Position numbers and translations under genes: made by a program
Notes under the pieces: model-generated
What the model saw: the letters and a program-made list of their open reading frames with translations, nothing else
Databases searched by the model: none
What the model was told of the DNA's origin: nothing
Assembly: GCA_033439765.1 (NCBI GenBank)
Contig: JAULSN010000003.1
Coordinates: 992,001 to 1,056,000 of the forward strand
Source: Lasiosphaeria ovina
Taxonomy: Eukaryota > Ascomycota > Sordariomycetes > Sordariales > Lasiosphaeriaceae
Direction: 5' to 3'
Length of the DNA: 64,000 bases
Shown here: in pieces, positions 61,036 to 64,000 of the stretch
How the letters are laid out: each line of letters opens with the position of its first letter
Numbering within the stretch: position 1 is the first letter of the stretch

Positions 61036-63223
61036 ATGGAGACCAAAGCGCCTTACGGAAGAGCGTGTACAAATTGTGCCCGGGCAAAATGCAGGTGCAT
61101 CTATCGTGGGGATGCCACCGTTTGCGAAAGGTGAATACGCCCCGTTTCTGAATCTCCACAGTATAGTATCCATACATGTACCCCGTTTCCCCCCATTCTT
61201 ACGGATGTCCCTACCCCATTCCATCTCCAACATCCACCCAACCCCATTGCTTCTCGTCGTCCATCACATGTATGTACCACGAAGCCGGGCTAGTGCAGTA
61301 TACAGTCTCCCAATGGCATCATGCGATGGCTTGCACTTCTCCCTCGCCCTAGCCCTCGACCCCTGCACAACTACACAACCGCAGAGACTGACGCTAAACT
61401 ATCCCGTCCACCCTGCTCCGTGTTAGATGCAATCGCCTGAACAGAAATTGCCAGCCGTCTGTTCCTGTTCGAGGGCGCGATAGTGGGAAGCGTCAGCATA
61501 TTTCTCGTACTGCTCAGCTGCAAGGGAAGCTGGAGGACCTAGTTACACTACTGCGGAGCCAGGCCTTGCCCATCAGCCCCGTCGTCCCCTCTAACACCTC
61601 CAGCGCCAGCGCCAGCGCCAGCCATGCCGACGACAACTCCCCCATCTTCACTCCCGCCGCTTCTACCAGCCAGTCCACCAGCTCAAGGCCAGAGACAACC
61701 CCCGATGGGTCCCTGGCGGGGAGCGGGTTCGAGCCCATGCCTCATCGCCCGGTACTGCATCCGCCAGATTCACCAATCCACCCTAGTGTCCCGTCGTGGC
61801 CTAACCAGCCAACTGACGAAGAGGCCGAGGAGAATCTCGACAAATTCCGCAACACCATGCTCATCTCTATGCCAGTTGTCTACCTTCCTCCGTCCATGAC
61901 GGCCAAGCAGCTCCGCGAGCAGTACCCGTTCCTGTGGTTCAACATCATGACGATTACCTGCAAGGGTGCTGCGCACCAGTTCGTCATGAGCGATGCCATC
62001 TTGGCCTTTGTTGCTCAGAAGATGGTAATCGAGCTCGACAGGGACATGGATCTTCTCTTGGGGCTGCTGATCTACATGGGCTGGAAGCAATACCAGCGGA
62101 AGGGGAAGCGCTGTCTTTCGCTCATCACGTCGCTCGCAAAGTCCATCGTCTACGACCTCGGGCTCAATAGGGCGAATGGCGAGACCATCGTCTGCCTGGC
62201 CCTGTCTGTCAGCGAGGGCAAGCGAGCTTTCAGCACGGGCAGAGAACTTACTACGGAAGGTCGACGGGCCGTCCTTGCCTGTTTCTTGATAACGTCGCAT
62301 ATTTCCTTTATCATGAAGAAAATTGATGCCCTGAACTGGACACCGGAAATGGACGAATCTCTGCAGATCTTGTCAGACCAGCCAGAGTGGGAAGGCGACG
62401 AGACGCTTGTGGCTCAAGTCAAGATCCAACTGGTCTTTGAGCAGCTGACGAGAGCCACTCGGGAGTCTCCCGACGATAGCGTGTCGGCCTCGTATCTCTT
62501 CGCTCTCCAGTCCGAGCTACAGACCATCAAAGCACAGTTTCCCGCTCATGTGCAGAAAAACGGTATGACGCGCCTCCACCCTCACCAGGTTGCTTGACTC
62601 GTCTAACATTTCTCCACGCAGATGTAATCAAGGGCTTCGTCTACTTCACAGAACACGCAATCCAAGAGATAGCCTCGCTCAAGCCCAAGATCTCCAAGTC
62701 TATCGCGCCAGACCTGCGGAGATACGAGGCCCTCGAAGCCCGCGTGTGCACCATCCAAAACCTGTTCGACATGCACCTGTCCATGCCGAGCCGCCTCTAC
62801 GGCGGGGTCACGTTCATCTACTGGTGCCACCTGATCAATTGCATCATCTCGCTGTACCAGCTGTCCGTGTACGACGACCCGGGCTGGGACCGCCGCGCGC
62901 TGCACAACAGGATCGACATCTTCGAGCTCTGCGACCGCATCACGCACAGGTTCGACGAGGCCGCCGCCGCGAGGCTCCCGTTTGCCGGGCCCAACCCGGA
63001 CGACGACGTGTTTGTGAGCTGCTCCAAGATGATGCTGACGCTCAAGGAGCACTGGCTCATGGAGTTCGCGGCGCTGGAGCGAGGTAATATCGCCCCGGGA
63101 GTGCCCTCGGACGGCGTCGTGTACGGCGGTATGACAGACGCGCCGCCTCCAATGTCGGCTTTGCAGCTGGATGAGTCCGAGGTCTGGCTGAGCGATCTGT
63201 TTAATATGAACTGGGAGATGTAG
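61036..63223 (+). CDS. Zn2Cys6 fungal transcription factor, 610 aa, 3 exons
   Basis: Exons 61036-61130, 61427-62562 and 62622-63223 give 611 codons including the stop. The zinc cluster spans intron 1: CTNCARAKCRC (C-x2-C-x6-C), eight residues, then CERCNRLNRNC (C-x2-C-x6-C). It is followed by GKRQHISRTAQLQGKLEDLV, a linker and short coiled coil. A Ser-rich segment precedes the middle homology region (ISMPVVYLPPSMTAKQLREQ, LLLGLLIYMGWKQYQRKGKR, SLAKSIVYDLGLNR), typical of this fungal class. Intron 1 (61131-61426, GTGAAT..TTAG) is long at 296 bp; intron 2 (62563-62621, GTATGA..GCAG) has a CTAAC branch. The protein is expected in the nucleus. Its divergent neighbour is a DHA2 transporter, a likely target. 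Confidence 0.92.
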
Positions 63224-63381
63224 GCTCTGTCGCGCGAATGGATTTGTTTGAGGGGCAATGAACACTTCAATCACGTCACGCGGGGCACAGCACAAAGTCC
63301 GCCCAAGTACTGTACACTTGCCGCGGAGGCTATATTTACAAGATACCTATGTACATACATGCGTGCCGGGGCGATTTGGCA

Positions 63382-64000
63382 TCACGGCAGCTCGACCTCA
63401 TTACGTTCCAGTGGAGACTCGTTGCCCGTCGCCAGCGCCCTGCCAACCTGCGGGACTGGCGGCGGCGGCGAGGAACTCGGATCTGCCTCTGGGCTTCCAA
63501 AGCTCGTGGAGCGGGTCCGCTCCCCCCCAGGTATCATGAAGGCTGGGAGGCTGAAGTTGTCGCCCTTGGGAGGATACGCGACGGCTTGCCCCGACGCATT
63601 GCTGGCCGGGTTCGCCGCCGGCATGGGCACGTCGGTGGAAACGGCATGGTGGTTTTGGTACCCCGGGCTCGCGACTGGGCCGCTCCGTGGCGAGTATCCC
63701 GTGTCTTGGCCGCCGCCTCGTGGCGAGTATCCCATGTCTTGACCGCTCCGTGGCGAGGATACAATGTCTTGACCGCCCCGTGGCGAGTATCCCATTTCTT
63801 GACCGCCCCGTGGAGAATATCCCATTTCTTGGTCACCCCGCGGCGATTGTGCCATCTCTTGACCGCTGCGCGGCGAGTATCCTGCCTCCTGTCCGCCCCG
63901 TGGCGAGTATCCCATCTCGTGACCGCTCTGCGGCGAGTATCCTGCGTCCTGGCCACTCCTCTCCGTGTCGTACGCTAGATCATTAGCCCCCAGCGTCATC
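63382..64000 (-). CDS. C-terminal end of a gene with decapeptide repeats (cut by window edge)
   Basis: The minus-strand frame is open from the window edge to a stop at 63382. From about 63957 to 63685 it encodes nine units of a ten-residue repeat with consensus GYSPRGGQEM (variants GYSPRSGQEA, AQSPRGDQEM, VSSPRSGQDM). After the repeats come SPGYQNHHAVSTDVPMPAAN and a Pro/Ser-rich end (SSSPPPPVPQVGRAL). An ATG at 63999 lies at the very edge, but the gene probably starts outside the window. YSP-x tetrads are possible proline-directed phosphorylation sites. No family is assigned; the sequence looks disordered, as in repeat-rich tails of fungal membrane or cell-wall proteins. Confidence 0.65.
   Translation of the reverse strand, partial: MTLGANDLAYDTERSGQDAGYSPQSGHEMGYSPRGGQEAGYSPRSGQEMAQSPRGDQEMGYSPRGGQEMGYSPRGGQDIVSSPRSGQDMGYSPRGGGQDTGYSPRSGPVASPGYQNHHAVSTDVPMPAANPASNASGQAVAYPPKGDNFSLPAFMIPGGERTRSTSFGSPEADPSSSPPPPVPQVGRALATGNESPLERNEVELP
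63685..63957 (-). repeat. 30-bp coding minisatellite, nine units
   Basis: On the plus strand units read like CCGTGGCGAGTATCCCAT followed by TTCTTGACCGCC. One unit carries an extra Gly codon (33 bases). All units keep the reading frame. Confidence 0.9.

Noticed and set aside
60521..61426. 301-residue frame overlapping the regulator's first exon and intron 1
   Set aside because: It runs in another frame through the zinc-cluster exon and the intron; the spliced Zn2Cys6 model explains the sequence fully.
62603..63295. 230-residue minus-strand frame
   Set aside because: Antisense to the Zn2Cys6 regulator's last exon.
1..64000. tRNA, rRNA, CRISPR arrays, riboswitches, bacterial-type ribosome-binding sites
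   Set aside because: None could be supported by eye; the window has eukaryotic (fungal) gene structure.

Overview
The window looks like nuclear DNA of a filamentous ascomycete (Pezizomycotina, most likely a Sordariomycete). Genes are monocistronic. Introns are 49-111 bp (one of about 300 bp) with GTAAGT/GTATGT-like donors and CTGAC/CTAAC branch sites. The protein families are fungal (Zn2Cys6 and C2H2 regulators, NACHT NLR, DHA2 transporter, F-box-like proteins), and a pogo-type transposon shows C-to-T decay of the kind RIP produces. No bacterial operons, CRISPR arrays, rRNA or convincing tRNA genes were seen.

The dominant theme is a diverged FHA-like protein family present at least ten times: 3402-4076, 5262-5790, 12896-14346, 15291-17204, 20549-22621(-), 24313-25340, 25585-26535, 29413-30423, 53890-54618(-) and 56153-56723(-). 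Copies share four ordered motifs: an N-terminal F-x-(I/L/V)...A..IC..N helix, an LL(S/T)FG....(N/D)(D/H)(I/V).LP strand pair, a Y...(N/H)(Q/H)C(S/F)F strand ending in (D/E)(D/E)(T/S), and a final GA(I/L)F(S/T)..W strand. Two copies (15291-17204 and 20549-22621) continue into a protein-kinase fold whose catalytic residues are replaced, so they read as pseudokinases. Three or four copies look intact; the rest carry single stops, frameshifts or heavy decay. Several pairs share homologous upstream DNA, which points to repeated segmental duplication.

Layout: 0-2 kb, a small Cys-containing ORF and an NLR fragment. 3-6 kb, two broken FHA-like copies. 6.2-8.1 kb, a complete but inactivated pogo element. 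8.4-11.3 kb, an intact NACHT NLR. 12.9-30.4 kb, the main FHA-like/pseudokinase cluster, interleaved with a complete F-box-like gene (17847-19679) and a truncated copy of it (26710-27114). 32.3-37.6 kb, one or two multi-exon C2H2/Myb-like regulators. 39.1-45.6 kb, a frameshifted and an open beta-lactamase-like serine hydrolase flanking a CmcJ/NvfI-type oxidoreductase gene with one premature stop. 47.6-53.2 kb, orphan genes and degraded MFS and APH-type kinase genes. 53.9-56.7 kb, two more FHA-like copies. 58-63.2 kb, a divergent DHA2 transporter / Zn2Cys6 regulator pair with a perfect CCG-N12-CGG palindrome in the shared promoter. At the right edge, the end of a gene coding YSPRGGQEMG-type decapeptide repeats.

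NLRs, F-box-like proteins, FHA-like proteins and pseudokinases together, with many paralogues at different stages of decay, suggest a fast-evolving accessory locus, possibly for signalling or self/non-self recognition. That role is inference. The duplication, decay and catalytic-residue losses are read directly from the sequence.
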